A DNA stretch of 64,000 nucleotides from Pseudomonas fluorescens (GCF_000802965.1 NZ_JSAK01000022.1:62001-126000); one strand, 5' to 3'. Shown: positions 9,244 through 17,694, numbered from the stretch's first letter. Made by a program: numbers and translations. Notes: generated by a model not told the origin, from the sequence alone.

Positions 9244-9259
9244 AGCAAGGGCTGTGCCC
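9244..9259 (-). promoter_or_regulatory. Sigma-54 -24/-12 promoter for urtA
   Basis: On the minus strand GGGCAC-N5-TTGCT matches TGGCAC-N5-TTGCW with one mismatch. Predicted start near 9233, giving a leader of about 53 bases before the urtA ATG. Confidence 0.75.
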
Positions 9260-9354
9260 GGTCGGGAAAAGGTAGGGAAATGTCGGTTTAGAGCGGTCGG
9301 GCGATTGAGAGGTGCACCATCAACGATCGCGTCTGGCGCGTTGGTGCGTTGTGC

Positions 9355-9371
9355 TGCGCCAGATTGGGGCG
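9355..9371 (-). promoter_or_regulatory. NtrC-like dyad upstream of urtA
   Basis: TGCGCC-N5-GGGGCG, centred about 130 bases upstream of the predicted RpoN start. An isolated perfect half-site TGCACC is at 9313-9318. The match is partial, so this is a candidate only. Confidence 0.4.
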
Positions 9372-9386
9372 AGCGGCGCCGATCAC

Positions 9387-9478
9387 CTGTAGGAGTGAGC
9401 CTGCTCGCGATAGCGGTAGATCAGACAACATCGGCGTTGACTGAAAGATCGCCATCGCGAGCAGGCTCACTCCCACAG
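9387..9478. repeat. REP-type palindrome, GTGAGCCTGCTCGCGAT class
   Basis: Arms CTGTAGGAGTGAGCCTGCTC and GAGCAGGCTCACTCCCACAG with adjoining GCGAT/ATCGC. Related elements are at 16066-16156 and 56181-56268. Confidence 0.85.
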
Positions 9479-9494
9479 TTTTGATTGAGGTGAG

Positions 9495-10505
9495 TCAGCG
9501 ACGGCGCATCAGGCCGATGAAGAACAGGCCGCCGATGGCAGCGGTGGCGACGCCGATGGGCAGGTCTTCTGGGGCGATCATCGTCCGGGCGGCGACATCG
9601 ACCCACACCAGAAACACACTGCCAAGCAACACGCACACCGGCAGCAATCTGCGGTGCTCCGCCCCAACCAATCGCCGCGCAATGTGCGGCACCATAAGCC
9701 CGACAAAACCGATCGAGCCGCTGATGGAAACCAATACACCGGTCATTAGCGACGCGATCACAAACACCCGCAAGCGCACCGCGCGCGCATTCAATCCCAA
9801 CGTCACGGCAGTCTGTTCACCCGCCATCAATGCGTTAAGCGGTCGAGCCATACCGAGCAGCAAAACCAACCCCAACAACACACTGGCGCCCGGCACCGCG
9901 AGCAGCTCCCAGCGTGCCAGTCCGAGGCCGCCGAGCATCCAGAACATCACCGCCGAACTGGCACGGTGGTCGCCGAGAAACAGCAACAGGTTGGCGATCG
10001 CCATCATCACGAACGACACCGCCACGCCGCACAGCAGCAAGCGATCACTGTCCAGCCGACCGCTGCGGTTGGCGATCATCAGCACCACCAGCATGCTCAA
10101 CAACGCGCCGATAAACGCTGCGATGGGCAAGGTCAGCAGGCCAACGATTTCACCCACATGCAACACCACGATCACTGCGCCCAGGGTTGCACCGGACGTG
10201 ACCCCGAGCAGGTGCGGATCAGCCAACGGGTTGCGCGTTACGGCTTGCAGCACCGCGCCGATCAGCGCCAGTCCGGCGCCCACCAGGGCACCGAGCACCA
10301 TACGCGGCACACGAATCAGCCAGACGATATGCTCCTGCCCGGCAGTCCAATCCGTCTCGCCGAGACCGAGCAGTTTGTGCAGCAAAATCCGCCACACCAC
10401 ATCCACCGGCACCCGCGCCGGGCCGAAACCCAGCGACACCACGCACGACACCAGCAACAGCACGCCAAGAGCAATAAGCAACAAGGCATAACGACGATTG
10501 ATCAT
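9495..10505 (-). CDS. FecCD-type ABC permease (siderophore/metal-chelate/B12 class)
   Basis: Inner-membrane permease of 336 residues with about nine or ten hydrophobic segments. Family signatures include RVPRMVLGALVGAGLALIGA, QAVTRNPLADPHLLGVTSGA and SGSIGFVGLMVPHIARRLVG. Start ATG overlaps the stop of the binding-protein gene as ATGA, so the three transporter genes form one operon. The ligand is not readable from sequence; neighbouring cobalamin and copper genes leave cobinamide, a ferric siderophore or another metal chelate open. Recalled P. aeruginosa counterparts PA2912-PA2914 also adjoin cob genes. Confidence 0.9.
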   Translation of the reverse strand: MINRRYALLLIALGVLLLVSCVVSLGFGPARVPVDVVWRILLHKLLGLGETDWTAGQEHIVWLIRVPRMVLGALVGAGLALIGAVLQAVTRNPLADPHLLGVTSGATLGAVIVVLHVGEIVGLLTLPIAAFIGALLSMLVVLMIANRSGRLDSDRLLLCGVAVSFVMMAIANLLLFLGDHRASSAVMFWMLGGLGLARWELLAVPGASVLLGLVLLLGMARPLNALMAGEQTAVTLGLNARAVRLRVFVIASLMTGVLVSISGSIGFVGLMVPHIARRLVGAEHRRLLPVCVLLGSVFLVWVDVAARTMIAPEDLPIGVATAAIGGLFFIGLMRRR

Positions 10506-11452
10506 GCGCCGTGGAAGCCCTTGGCCAAGGTTTCGACCGCCAGCACGTTATCGATTCCCGGCGTGGCCTGCACGTAAGGAATGACCACGAAGCGTTGACG
10601 CTTGATCGCATCCACTGATTGCAGGGCCTTGTTGTTGCGCAGAAATAGAATCTTCTGTTCGGCAGTGACTTCGCCGTAGTCGACGATCACGATGACTTGC
10701 GGATTGCGCTCGACCACGTTTTCCCAGTTGACCCGGGTCCAACTCGCGTCGACATCATCAAGAACATTGCGCCCACCCGCCGCGTCGATCAGCGCTTGTG
10801 GCATGCCGAGGCGGCCCGAAGTCATCGCCCGGTCTTCACCACTGTCGTAGAGAAACACGCGGGGTTTGTCGGCCGGCGGATTTTTCTGAATGTCGGCAAT
10901 TTTCGCCTGCATACCGGCAATCACCGCGCTGGCACGATCCTGCACGTCGAAGATTTTGCCGAGGTTGCGCAGGTCGTTGTAGGTGTCTTCCAGCGTGGCC
11001 GGTGGACGTTTCATCACGAAGGCGCAGGACTCGGTCAACTCATAGACATTGATGCCCAGCGGTTGCAGGGTTTGCGGCGTGAGGTCGCCGCCTACGCGCA
11101 TGCCGTAATCCCAGCCGGCAAAGAAGAAATCGACGTTGGCGTTGAGCAGGGTCTCCACCGACGGGTACTTGGCCGCCAGCTCTGGCAAACCGTCGAGGAT
11201 GCTCTGCATGTCGGGCGTTACCGCTTTCCATCCGGACACGCCGCTGTAGCCGGCCATTTTCGATTTGAGGCCGAGGGCGAGCATCATCTGGGTCATGTTG
11301 ATGTCGTGGCTGAGCGCGTGTTTCGGCGCTTCGGTGAAGGTCACTTCGCGGTTGCAGCTCTGAATGGTCAACGGGTAACGCGTGGCCTCGGCAAACGCCT
11401 GGGCAGTGCCCAGCAACAGGGCGAAGGGAAGACAGGAGCGCAGCAGATTCAT
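10502..11452 (-). CDS. Periplasmic metal-chelate binding protein (BtuF/FepB class)
   Basis: Substrate-binding protein of 316 residues with a signal peptide ending near AQAFA (residue 21). The fold class is shown by REVTFTEAPKHALSHDINMT near the N-terminus and the paired lobes with RNVLDDVDASWTRVNWENVV and NPQVIVIVDYGEV. Such proteins deliver siderophores, haem or corrinoids to a FecCD permease. It overlaps both neighbours by ATGA junctions. Specificity is unassigned. Confidence 0.88.
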   Translation of the reverse strand: MNLLRSCLPFALLLGTAQAFAEATRYPLTIQSCNREVTFTEAPKHALSHDINMTQMMLALGLKSKMAGYSGVSGWKAVTPDMQSILDGLPELAAKYPSVETLLNANVDFFFAGWDYGMRVGGDLTPQTLQPLGINVYELTESCAFVMKRPPATLEDTYNDLRNLGKIFDVQDRASAVIAGMQAKIADIQKNPPADKPRVFLYDSGEDRAMTSGRLGMPQALIDAAGGRNVLDDVDASWTRVNWENVVERNPQVIVIVDYGEVTAEQKILFLRNNKALQSVDAIKRQRFVVIPYVQATPGIDNVLAVETLAKGFHGA

Positions 11453-12237
11453 GGTTGGGTAATCCAGGTAATTCGTGGGTAGCCGTGCAAGGGGTGTTCA
11501 TCGATCAGCGCTTCGACGTCGAACACATTGCGTAGCAACTCAGTAGTCAGAACGTCTTGCGGCGGGCCGCTGGCGACGATGCGCCCGTGGTTGATCACGT
11601 AGAGCCGATCACAAAACGCAGCCGCCAGATTGAGGTCATGGATGCTCGCCAGGGTGCCGATTTTCAGGCGCTTGACCAGCCTCAACAGTTCAAGCTGATA
11701 GCGCGGGTCGAGGTGGTTGGTCGGCTCGTCGAGGATCAGCAATTGCGGCTGCTGGGCCAGCGCGCGGGCAAGGATTACCCGCTGTTTTTCACCGCCGGAA
11801 AGGGTGGAGAAGGCGTGGTCCTCAAAGCCTCGGAGGCCGACTGATTCCAGCGCGTGGATCACGAGGTTTCGATCCTCGATCGTGTCGCCATCGAACAGGC
11901 CTTTGTGCGGTGTGCGACCCATGGCGACCACTTCTTCGACGGTCAGGCCGAAGGCGTCGGGGAATTCCTGCAACACCACGGCGATGCGTTGCGCGCACCA
12001 GCGAGAGGATTGTTTCCAGACGTTGTGATGATCGAGCCGGACTTCGCCACTCTCCGGTTTGCTGAAGCGCCAGGCGCAACGCAACAGGCTGGTCTTGCCG
12101 CTGCCGTTTGGGCCGATCAAACCGACGAACTCCCCGGCAGCGACGTGCAGCGAGGCATCGTGCAGTTGGAACTGATGATGACAGTGGCCGTGGCCCAGGG
12201 GTGTCCAGGTGATGTTTTTGAGGTGAAGCGAGGTCAT
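11449..12237 (-). CDS. ABC transporter ATPase, FecE/BtuD class
   Basis: ATPase of the same importer, 262 residues. Walker A GPNGSGKTS at about 42-50, signature LSGGEKQR near 146, Walker B LLILDEPTNHLD near 166. A His-rich stretch, GHGHCHHQFQLH (residues 15-26), precedes the Walker A; it is unusual and might simply be an exposed loop. First gene of the three-gene operon; a 30-base perfect palindrome lies just upstream. Confidence 0.92.
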   Translation of the reverse strand: MTSLHLKNITWTPLGHGHCHHQFQLHDASLHVAAGEFVGLIGPNGSGKTSLLRCAWRFSKPESGEVRLDHHNVWKQSSRWCAQRIAVVLQEFPDAFGLTVEEVVAMGRTPHKGLFDGDTIEDRNLVIHALESVGLRGFEDHAFSTLSGGEKQRVILARALAQQPQLLILDEPTNHLDPRYQLELLRLVKRLKIGTLASIHDLNLAAAFCDRLYVINHGRIVASGPPQDVLTTELLRNVFDVEALIDEHPLHGYPRITWITQP

Positions 12238-12268
12238 GCCGTGGCTCTTGAGGTGAAGCTGATGGCCC

Positions 12269-12334
12269 CATCGCGGGCAAGCCCGCTCCCACAGGGTTCG
12301 CGCAAACCCTGTGGGAGCGGGCTTGCCCGCGATG
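12269..12334. repeat. 30-bp perfect inverted repeat (REP class GGGAGCGGGCTTGCCCGCGAT)
   Basis: Arms 12269-12298 and 12305-12334 are exact reverse complements around a six-base loop. It is the most compact and perfect REP structure in the window and sits between the PepSY gene and the ABC ATPase gene, where it could separate the two transcripts. Confidence 0.9.
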
Positions 12335-12417
12335 AGGCCCGAAAGGAAACCCGGAGTTGCCCGAGTGATACGCGGGGGAAGTCTACATGGCTGACAGTCC
12401 CGCGCATCTCGCCTGTT

Positions 12418-13797
12418 TCAAGATGAAGATGAGGCCGACTCAGTTTGCCGGTTGAAACGCGACAGCAGCACACGATCCAACACCCAGACCACCACCAGCG
12501 AAGCACCCACCAACGGGAACGCCACGGCCAGGGCGAACATGATGACCATCGCAGTTTTCCATTTCGGCAGGTCGTGGCGCAGCGGCGGCACACCGAACTT
12601 GCCTTGCGGGCGACGCTTCCACCAGATCACCACGCCACTGACGGCGCTGAGCAGGATCATCAGGCAGATCAGCAACACGATGATCTGGTTGAGCGTGCCG
12701 AACATCTTGCCTTCGTGCAGCATCACGCCGATTTCCGTGGCGCGGGCGACGGTGCCGTAGTGCTCGAAGCGCACGTCGGCGAGGACGTCGCCGCTGTACT
12801 GATCGACATGCAATGTGGCGTCGTTGCGCGGGTCGTCGGCGAACACGGCGATGGTGAACACGCCGGTGGCCGTGGTCGGGAAGGTGATGCTGTAACCCGG
12901 CTCGACCTTGCGTTGTACGGCGATGTTTTGCACGTCTTGCAGGCTGATGGTCGGCGCGGCGGGGCCGGCTTGCGCATCGCCGTGGGCCATGTGTTCGGCG
13001 TGGTCGCCGGACATCGGCATCGGGGTATTTTCCATCGCCCACGGCACGGTCTGGCGAGTGGCGCTGTTGAGGCTGCGGGCCTCGACGTCGGACTTCGGCA
13101 CGTTGTCCCATATCGCCGCCGGAAAGACGTTCCACACGGCCGCGTATTGCTGGCCCCAGAACCCGGTCCAGGTCATGCCGCTGAGCAACATCACCAACAA
13201 CAGGGAGGCGCCCCAGAACCCGGTGACGGCGTGCAAGTCACGCCAAAGCACTCGCCCGCGGCTGCTCAGGCGTGGCCACAAAATGCCGGCGGCCTGACCG
13301 CGCGGCCACCACAGGAACACCCCGGAAACCACCAACACCACGCCCCAACCGGCGGCCATCTCGATGAGGCGGTCACCGACGGTGCCGATCATCAGTTCGC
13401 CGTGAATTGCCCGGGCGATGGCTTGCAGGTTTTTCTTGGCGTCTTGCTCGCCGAGGATGTCACCGTGGTACGGGTCGACAAACACGTTCAGCTCGTTGTC
13501 GCCATTGAGCACGACGAACTGGGCGCTGCGTTCGGCGTTGACCGGTGGCAGGTACTGTTTGATCGTGCCTTGTGGATAGGCGTCTTTTACCCGCTTGAGC
13601 AGGTCGTCGGCGGGAACCGTGTGGTGACCGGCCGGGACGTTGAGCAGGCTGCTGTACATCAGCGAATCGAGTTGCGGTTTGAACAGGTAAATGGTGCCGG
13701 TCAGGGCCAGCATCACCATGAAGGGCGCAACGAACAATCCGGCATAGAAATGCCAGCGCCAGGCCAGGTTGTAGAAATTCACTTTGGGCTGTTTCAT
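12418..13797 (-). CDS. PepSY-associated TM protein (putative metalloreductase-like partner of TonB receptor)
   Basis: 459-residue inner-membrane protein. It opens NLAWRWHFYAGLFVAPFMVM, the first TM segment of the PepSY_TM family, with further TM segments near residues 125-145, 185-215, 345-370 and 420-445 and PepSY-like soluble parts between. A His/Met-containing loop (PMSGDHAEHMAHGDAQ) lies near residue 265. Family members sit beside TonB-dependent receptors and are thought to aid periplasmic metal or siderophore reduction; that role is inferred. The start is taken at ATG 13797, one codon after a GTG. It follows oprC by about 110 bases. Confidence 0.85.
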   Translation of the reverse strand: MKQPKVNFYNLAWRWHFYAGLFVAPFMVMLALTGTIYLFKPQLDSLMYSSLLNVPAGHHTVPADDLLKRVKDAYPQGTIKQYLPPVNAERSAQFVVLNGDNELNVFVDPYHGDILGEQDAKKNLQAIARAIHGELMIGTVGDRLIEMAAGWGVVLVVSGVFLWWPRGQAAGILWPRLSSRGRVLWRDLHAVTGFWGASLLLVMLLSGMTWTGFWGQQYAAVWNVFPAAIWDNVPKSDVEARSLNSATRQTVPWAMENTPMPMSGDHAEHMAHGDAQAGPAAPTISLQDVQNIAVQRKVEPGYSITFPTTATGVFTIAVFADDPRNDATLHVDQYSGDVLADVRFEHYGTVARATEIGVMLHEGKMFGTLNQIIVLLICLMILLSAVSGVVIWWKRRPQGKFGVPPLRHDLPKWKTAMVIMFALAVAFPLVGASLVVVWVLDRVLLSRFNRQTESASSSS

Positions 13798-13854
13798 CAC
13801 GTGTGCTCCGCTTGGCTGGATCTTTTAGTTGTTGGTTTGCGGTTGCTGCGCAAC

Positions 13855-13903
13855 CGATCGCGAGCAGGCTCGCTCCTACAGGGGAGCGGGCTTGCCCGCG
13901 ATG
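13855..13903. repeat. Compound REP halves
   Basis: ATCGCGAGCAGGCTCGCTCC followed by GGAGCGGGCTTGCCCGCGAT, two half-elements of different REP classes forming an imperfect hairpin between oprC and the PepSY gene. Confidence 0.75.
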
Positions 13904-13906
13904 CTC

Positions 13907-16012
13907 TTAAAAGCTCATGTCCACCTTGGTCCAGAGCGTGCGCCCCGGTTCCTTGATGGCTTGCGGGTCATTCGCCGGGTAGCCGAAACCGGCGTTGCCC
14001 GCCAGGTTCAAGTGTTCGGCGTAGGCTTTGCCGAACAGGTTGTCGACGCCGGTGCTGACCTTCCAGTTGTCGTTGATCCGGTAGGCGCCGTTGAGCGAGA
14101 ACACGGCGAAGCCCGGGGTCTTGTCGAAGTCCTTGCCGACGACGTTGCCTTTGTTCTGGTCGATGCGGTTTTGCCCGGCGACCACTCTCCACAGTGCGCC
14201 GGCGCTCCAGTTTTCTTCGCTGTAAGTCAGGCCGAAACGTGCGTCCAGCGGCGGCATTTGCGGCAACGCATTGCCATCGCTGCTGTTCTTGCCCCAGGCG
14301 TACGCCAGGGTTGCGTCGGCTTTCCAGTGGTTGGTCAGGTTGTAAGCTGCGCCCAGTTCGCCGCCCATGATTCGTGCGTCGATGTTCTCGGCCTGGGAGG
14401 TTGTGGTCGTGTAGTTGAACAATATGTAGTCGCGCACTTGGCCGACGTAAGCCGAGGCCCAGGCTTCGAGGTCTTCGGTCTTGTATTGCAGGCCGAAGTC
14501 GAGCTGGGTGGTTTTTTCCGGTTTGATCGAATCGAAGGCATTCAGCGATCCGGTGGGTCCGGAGTTGGGCGAAAACAGCTCCCAGTAATCCGGAAAACGC
14601 TGGGTGTGCCCGAGGCCTGCGTACAGCGTGGTCGGGCTGTCGGCCAGGTCGTGCTCGTAGCGAGTGAAGCCGCTGGGCAAGGTGTCGGCGCGGGTGTGAT
14701 CGGCGGTCGGATTGGGCCGGGTCATCATTCCCGAGCCGAGGGTCTGGCGGAAATCCTTGGCCGAAGCGCGGTCCAGGCGTGCGCCGCTGATCAGTCGGTC
14801 ACGGTCGGCGGCGTACCAGGTCAGTTCGCTGAATACCCCGTAGTTGTGGAAGTCGGCATCCTTTTTATAGGGGCCGTCGTTATAGGTGTCGATGCCCATG
14901 CCGCTGCGTTGGCGATGTTCGTTGGTCTGCGCGTCGATGCCGCTGATCAACTGCACATCGGCCCAGCGCCAGGTGCCTTTGATTCGTGCACCGAGGGTGC
15001 GGCGGTCGACGTTGGACGCCATGGGCCCGGCCATCATTCCGGTGCCGGACGGCGTGCGCAGGGTGTAGTTGTCCATCACGTGGTCGGCGTAGTTGTAGTA
15101 GACCTGCGCTTCGAGCTTTTCAAACACGTCACTGAGGTTGGACTTTTCGAAGCGCAGGCCAAGGCTTTCGCGTTTGAACTGCGAGCCGTCCATGCCGCGT
15201 CCGGCGTAACGCGCCTCACCATCGCCTTTGCCGGCGGTCAGCTCCAGCAAAGTGTCGGCGTCCGGGGTCCAGCCGAGCGCGACGTCGCCGTTCCATTTGT
15301 CGTAGCGCGAGGCCACGATGTCGTTGTTGCCGTCCTTGTAATCGTCGGCGTGGGCAGTGTTGCCGATGACTCGCACGTAGCCCAACGGACCGCCGGCAGC
15401 GGCGTCCACCAGTTTGTCGAAACGGCCGTTGGAACCGGCCAGCACGCTGGCGTTCACGCGGGTGCCGAGTTCGCCGAAGCTTTCCGGCTCACGGTCGAAG
15501 AGGATCGTGCCGGCCGAGGCGCCCGGTCCCCAAAGCACGGTTTGCGGGCCTTTGATCACGGTCAGTTTGTCGTAGGTTTCTGGCGAGATATACGAGGTTG
15601 GCGCGTCCATCCGGCCGGGGCAGGCGCCGAGCATCATGCCGCCGTTGGTGAGGATGTTCAGCCGCGAACCGAACATGCCGCGCAACACCGGGTCGCCATT
15701 GGTGCCGCCGTTGCGCACCTGAGCGAAACCCGGAATGGTTTTCAGATAATCGGAACCGTCGCTGGCCGGCACCGGTTGGCGCGGGTCCTTGGGATTGGTG
15801 ACGATGGTCAGCGGAGAGCTCGGGGCAATGGCGGTGATCACCGTCGGGCTCAGTTCTTCACTGTGGCCGGCGTGTTCATCGGCCAGCACTGAGGGCGTAA
15901 GTAAAGCACCGCACAGAATGGCGGTGGCGTGCCTGAATCGAATCGCGGATTCATTCAGGGTCAAAGAGGCTTGGGCAGGGCTCAAGCGTGAGTCAGCAGA
16001 AAACCTGGACAT
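13907..16012 (-). CDS. oprC: TonB-dependent copper receptor OprC
   Basis: Outer-membrane beta-barrel receptor, about 701 residues, matching the TonB-dependent copper receptor family. After a leader ending near SVLADE (residue 45) come the plug motifs (GDPVLRGMFGSRLNILTNGG; VIKGPQTVLWGPGASAGTIL). The copper ligands described for P. aeruginosa OprC, a CxxxM and an HxM, are present here as CPGRM (131-135) and HVM (311-313) with the same separation of 180 residues. The barrel ends in ...LWTKVDMSF with a C-terminal Phe. An alternative ATG is four codons upstream (16024). Followed by the PepSY gene and preceded by copper-handling genes. Confidence 0.93.
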   Translation of the reverse strand: MSRFSADSRLSPAQASLTLNESAIRFRHATAILCGALLTPSVLADEHAGHSEELSPTVITAIAPSSPLTIVTNPKDPRQPVPASDGSDYLKTIPGFAQVRNGGTNGDPVLRGMFGSRLNILTNGGMMLGACPGRMDAPTSYISPETYDKLTVIKGPQTVLWGPGASAGTILFDREPESFGELGTRVNASVLAGSNGRFDKLVDAAAGGPLGYVRVIGNTAHADDYKDGNNDIVASRYDKWNGDVALGWTPDADTLLELTAGKGDGEARYAGRGMDGSQFKRESLGLRFEKSNLSDVFEKLEAQVYYNYADHVMDNYTLRTPSGTGMMAGPMASNVDRRTLGARIKGTWRWADVQLISGIDAQTNEHRQRSGMGIDTYNDGPYKKDADFHNYGVFSELTWYAADRDRLISGARLDRASAKDFRQTLGSGMMTRPNPTADHTRADTLPSGFTRYEHDLADSPTTLYAGLGHTQRFPDYWELFSPNSGPTGSLNAFDSIKPEKTTQLDFGLQYKTEDLEAWASAYVGQVRDYILFNYTTTTSQAENIDARIMGGELGAAYNLTNHWKADATLAYAWGKNSSDGNALPQMPPLDARFGLTYSEENWSAGALWRVVAGQNRIDQNKGNVVGKDFDKTPGFAVFSLNGAYRINDNWKVSTGVDNLFGKAYAEHLNLAGNAGFGYPANDPQAIKEPGRTLWTKVDMSF

Positions 16013-16065
16013 GACAATTTCCATCGAACAGTCGTAAACGACACGGCAGACAGCCTGCGCAATTC

Positions 16066-16156
16066 CAGTGGGAGTGAGCTTGCTCGCGATAGCGGTGTAT
16101 CAGGCGACATGAATGTTGACTGACACTCCCTTTTCGCGAGCCGGCTCGCTCCCATA
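16066..16156. repeat. REP-type palindrome upstream of oprC
   Basis: Arms AGTGGGAGTGAGCTTGCTCG and CGCGAGCCGGCTCGCTCCCA, imperfect. It lies between the Met-rich DUF2946 gene and oprC. Confidence 0.75.
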
Positions 16157-16200
16157 GGTAGCTTTGCTTGTCTGCGAACCGTGTGAAATCAGGGGTGGGT

Positions 16201-16647
16201 TTACGCGACGACGGGTGGCGCGCGGGTGCGGGCGCCGGGGAAGAAGGTTTGCCGGGCATGGCCCAGGCGAGGGGAGGGTGTGGTGAAAGTGTTGTCGGGC
16301 GGTGTGTCGAATGCTGCGAATGAAGCACCACCGGTAAGCGCCGGGCAATTGAACAGCAGGCTGCAATAGCCGCACCTTTCCCAGAGAGCGTGATGACCGG
16401 TTTGTGGCGGACAGTGCTCGGCGTCGGGTTGCGCGCCGTGGGCGGCGTGATCCATCGCCGACATATCCATGCTCATGTCCATCGACATGCTCATGGACAT
16501 CGGGGTGCGCGAATCCATCGGCATCGACTGAGAAATCAGCGGGCCGATGAAGATCATCAGCATGGCGAACAGGCTGATCCAGCTACCGCGCGTCAAGCTC
16601 AATGGCTGACGGCGTGGTGCGGATGACCTGGCGCTAAGCGGGCGCAT
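16201..16647 (-). CDS. DUF2946 protein with Met-rich copper-binding-like segment
   Basis: 148-residue protein with an N-terminal hydrophobic segment (about 23-40) and then a run in which Met alternates with Ser or Asp: ten Met between residues 42 and 65, followed by DHAAHGAQPDAEHC and a Cys-containing RCGYCSLLFNC. The pattern is that of DUF2946 proteins found with copper genes. Met/His/Cys richness suggests periplasmic Cu(I)/Cu(II) binding, which is inference. The last 40 residues are low-complexity Pro/Arg/Thr. It lies between the PCu(A)C chaperone and oprC. Confidence 0.8.
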   Translation of the reverse strand: MRPLSARSSAPRRQPLSLTRGSWISLFAMLMIFIGPLISQSMPMDSRTPMSMSMSMDMSMDMSAMDHAAHGAQPDAEHCPPQTGHHALWERCGYCSLLFNCPALTGGASFAAFDTPPDNTFTTPSPRLGHARQTFFPGARTRAPPVVA

Positions 16648-16668
16648 GGGCGTATTCAGCTCGGTCGA

Positions 16669-17148
16669 TTACTGGACGTGCGCGTGCTTTTGCATGTCTT
16701 GCGGCGCCTGTTTTTCCACCGCCACTTCGACCTGCACGTCACCGGCCTTCTCGAAATGCATCGTCAGCGGGAAGCGTTTGCCATCGCTCAGCAGGCTGCG
16801 ATCCTTCAGGTTCAGCAGCATCACGTGGTAAGCCATTGGCGCGAAGGTGACTTCGCCGCCAGCGGGGATTTGCACGTTAGGAACGTGCTGCATTTTCATC
16901 ACGTCGCCTTGCATCACGTGCTCATGCAATTGCGCTTCGCCGGCAATGGGCGAGTCAACGCTGAGCAGGCGGTCGGCGGTTTTGCCTGAGTTGTGAATAA
17001 CGAAATACGCTGCGACGTTCGGCGCGTTGGGCGGCAATTCCTGGGACCAGGGGTGAGTGATTTCCAGTTCGCCAGCCTTGTATTCGTGGGCATTGGCAAA
17101 GCAGGCAGGCAGCAGCAACGCGGCCAGAACGATGAGTTTGTTCAACAT
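16669..17148 (-). CDS. PCu(A)C-type periplasmic copper chaperone
   Basis: 159-residue secreted protein (signal peptide to about residue 20, CFANA|HEY). The family copper motif H-x10-M-x21-H-x-M is complete: His75, Met86, His108, Met110. Such proteins hand copper to the CuA site of cytochrome oxidase or buffer periplasmic copper. A second His/Met-rich tail (DMQKHAHVQ) ends the protein. Located between two DUF2946 genes in the same orientation as oprC, it probably belongs to one copper-acquisition transcript. Confidence 0.93.
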   Translation of the reverse strand: MLNKLIVLAALLLPACFANAHEYKAGELEITHPWSQELPPNAPNVAAYFVIHNSGKTADRLLSVDSPIAGEAQLHEHVMQGDVMKMQHVPNVQIPAGGEVTFAPMAYHVMLLNLKDRSLLSDGKRFPLTMHFEKAGDVQVEVAVEKQAPQDMQKHAHVQ

Positions 17149-17196
17149 GGCAGTTCTCCAGAGCGATTCAAAACGCAGATCAATTGCGAGAAGGAA

Positions 17197-17595
17197 TCAC
17201 ACCAGAGGGGACGCGCGGGGGTTGAGACTCGGCCATTGCTGGCGCGGTGTGGGGGTGTTGAGAGACGCGGGGGGCAAGGCTCTATTGGCTTCGTAGCTCG
17301 CGAAATACAGCTGAGGCTCATGGCCTGGCAACGCCACCATTGGTGCGGAGCCTGAGCAGCACCAGCAATGCTGCATGTTGGAATGATCGTCGCTTTGCGG
17401 GGCTTTTTGCTCGATGTCGCCCAACGAAATCGCGACCATTTTGGTGCCGCTGGACGAACAGAAACTGCCCCACAACAACTGTTCGGCAGGCGACTTCGCC
17501 GTTTGCGCCATCGCTCCGGACATCGGCATGGCGAGCATGTTGAACAGCACTGCGAAGCAGGCTATCCAGGCAATTGCGAGCCGTTGTCGGGACAT
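17197..17595 (-). CDS. DUF2946 family protein
   Basis: 132-residue protein with an N-terminal signal or anchor (RLAIAWIACFAVLFNMLAMP) and a Cys-rich centre, NMQHCWCCSGSAPM (about residues 74-87), matching DUF2946. First gene of the copper block in transcription order. Cys/His/Met content suggests metal handling; no experimental function is known to me. Twelve-base-spaced dyad at 17619-17646 lies just upstream of its start. Confidence 0.8.
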   Translation of the reverse strand: MSRQRLAIAWIACFAVLFNMLAMPMSGAMAQTAKSPAEQLLWGSFCSSSGTKMVAISLGDIEQKAPQSDDHSNMQHCWCCSGSAPMVALPGHEPQLYFASYEANRALPPASLNTPTPRQQWPSLNPRASPLV

Positions 17596-17618
17596 GGGAA
17601 AAATCCGTTTGGGTGGGC

Positions 17619-17646
17619 GATCAGGCGCGGGCTATTTAGCCTGATC
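17619..17646. promoter_or_regulatory. Dyad upstream of copper-gene block
   Basis: GATCAGGC-N12-GCCTGATC, 24-51 bases upstream of the first DUF2946 ATG. It could be an operator for the copper genes or a terminator stem; there is no T-run on either side. Confidence 0.35.
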
Positions 17647-17694
17647 AGGGCCGATAAGTAAAAAAGCGGCGTGCGGTTTGGTGTCGCAGCGCGA

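Larger units (their letters stand above)
9181..9494. other. Intergenic region ahead of urtA
   Basis: No gene seen. On the urtA side it holds the sigma-54 element (9244-9259) and an NtrC-like dyad (9355-9371). On the other side is a REP palindrome (9387-9478) directly after the ABC permease gene's stop. Confidence 0.8.

Noticed and set aside
12445..13956. A 503-codon plus-strand frame opposite the PepSY gene
   Set aside because: Antisense shadow, Gln/His-rich, no motif.
13829..15892. A 687-codon open frame on the plus strand opposite oprC
   Set aside because: It is the complement of a clear TonB-dependent receptor; composition is the usual high-GC shadow and no motif is seen.
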